Source of the DNA: Bacteroidota bacterium
Lineage (GTDB): Bacteria; Bacteroidota; Bacteroidia; B-17B0; Aurantibacillaceae
Assembly (NCBI GenBank): GCA_013697245.1
Contig: JACCXH010000066.1
Span: forward strand, 1-64,000
Direction: 5' to 3'
Length of the DNA stretch: 64,000 bases
The translations under genes and the position numbers were made by a program. Each line of letters begins with the position of its first letter. Within the stretch, counting starts at the first letter, position 1. Below the pieces are notes generated by a model. That model was not told the DNA's origin and did no database searches. It saw only the letters and a program-made list of their open reading frames with translations. Below are positions 63,366-64,000 of this stretch, piece by piece.

Positions 63366-64000
63366 ATGATAAAATATCTCTCTAAAAAATTAGTAAAAGC
63401 AGTTGCTATTGTTGCTTTAGCAGGATTTAGTGGCGTTGCAGACGCACAACCCTTTAACTGGTCGCAAGCAGGACCAATTTATAACGCTGGTAGAGCAAGA
63501 AATATGATCGTTGACAAGAACGATCCTTCGGGCAACACGCTATATGTAGGAAGCGCTTCAAGCGGGGTGTTTTATTCAAACGATGGCGGTGTTAACTGGA
63601 GCGCAGTTGTATTAAGCGGTAACAAGTTAAATGTTAGTTATTTAGCACAAGCAACAGATGGAAAGATCTATGTAGCAACCGGTGAAGGTTTTTTACGCCC
63701 CGGCCAAAAATTAAAAGCACAGGCCGGTACCGGTCTTTATGTTATAAATGGAACATCGTTATCACTGGTTGCACCGGCTTCTGCCGTTGGCACAGTAATT
63801 AACCGTGTTGCCTGCAGCCCCCAAGATCCTTTAAAAATAGCACTTGCTACCAATCTTGGGATCATGGTATCTACAAATGGTGGCAGTAATTTCATTTCAT
63901 TACCACTTGTTTCAACTGCTACAACCGTTAGTGGACAAGATGTAAAGTTTGATGCGGCCGGTATTTTATATTGCTCAGCAGGAAATGAAAATTCTACTTC
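63366..64000 (+). CDS. Large exported protein with Asp-box/BNR-like propeller repeats (3' end cut by window)
   Basis: The frame is open for 211 codons from ATG 63366 to the window edge. It has a signal peptide ending GVADAQ, then repeated propeller-type units: LYVGSASSGVFYSNDGGVNW, an Asp-box, IYVATGEG, IALATNLGIMVSTNGGSNF and ILYCSAGNEN. This matches the start of secreted propeller proteins (sortilin/BNR-like), which in Bacteroidota often carry a type IX sorting tail. The tail is beyond the window, so T9SS export is only a guess. Confidence 0.75.
   Translation, partial: MIKYLSKKLVKAVAIVALAGFSGVADAQPFNWSQAGPIYNAGRARNMIVDKNDPSGNTLYVGSASSGVFYSNDGGVNWSAVVLSGNKLNVSYLAQATDGKIYVATGEGFLRPGQKLKAQAGTGLYVINGTSLSLVAPASAVGTVINRVACSPQDPLKIALATNLGIMVSTNGGSNFISLPLVSTATTVSGQDVKFDAAGILYCSAGNENST

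Overview
The window is about 64 kb of AT-rich chromosome from a member of the phylum Bacteroidota. This rests on a porP-gldK-gldL-gldM-gldN type IX secretion cluster, gldF-gldG, a secreted protein with a type IX sorting tail, many lipoproteins, RsbU-type phosphatases behind beta-propeller sensors, and promoters of the TTTG / TAnnTTTG type instead of -35/-10 boxes. Shine-Dalgarno-like sites are not evident. The class or order cannot be settled from this sequence alone. I see no rRNA, tRNA, CRISPR array, insertion sequence or prophage. Coding density is high and no gene-free stretch exceeds 300 bases.

Layout. 1-1904 (minus): an ECF sigma factor and, 5 bases behind it, a protein with a cytoplasmic N-terminus, one membrane helix, a long Asn/Ser-rich linker and a beta-barrel-like C-terminal part, cut by the window edge. 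2109-4080 (minus): accD and class I aldolase fbaB. 4207-9398 (minus): a partner-switching signalling cluster, namely a beta-propeller/Y_Y_Y sensor fused to a PP2C phosphatase, a lipoprotein, a SiaB-like kinase and a SiaC-like phosphoprotein, closed by a terminator. 9448-12463 (plus): asparagine synthetase and a glycosyltransferase. 12551-21049: prfC, a PorE-like envelope protein, a methyltransferase, a ZIP transporter and priA. 21160-26114 (minus): a potassium channel and two tandem TPR histidine kinases without a response regulator beside them. 26246-29403 (plus): rimO, a beta-flower repeat protein and hppD. 29412-35520 (minus): an Asn-rich secreted protein, SurA-type foldases, an outer-membrane protein and a TlpA-like thioredoxin. 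35641-41696 (minus): the T9SS core. 41933-50659: L31, mnmE, an MFS transporter, several unknown secreted proteins and an unusual ABC transporter. 50732-55516 (minus): a PP-loop ATPase, a lipoprotein, uvrA and a thioredoxin. 55597-60006 (plus): mtgA, a serine hydrolase and gldFG. 60127-64000: an orphan LuxR-type regulator, RNase Z, a T9SS cargo protein, ndk and the start of a second large secreted protein.

How it fits together. Much of the window serves the cell envelope: the secretion motor and its ring/lipoprotein parts (GldK-N, PorP), foldases that help outer-membrane proteins mature, a PorE-like peptidoglycan/outer-membrane link, a peptidoglycan polymerase, and two likely cargo proteins. 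Sensing is also well represented: sigma/anti-sigma, a Sia-like phosphatase-kinase-switch set, two kinases and one orphan regulator.

Most notable are (1) the sigma-factor operon whose partner could span both membranes, (2) the Sia-like module with a propeller sensor and no diguanylate cyclase beside it, (3) promoters that sit only 4-8 bases from the start codon, (4) long palindromic spacers at three convergent gene junctions, with a possibly related sequence read in frame inside priA, and (5) a 17-codon reading frame in the hppD leader.
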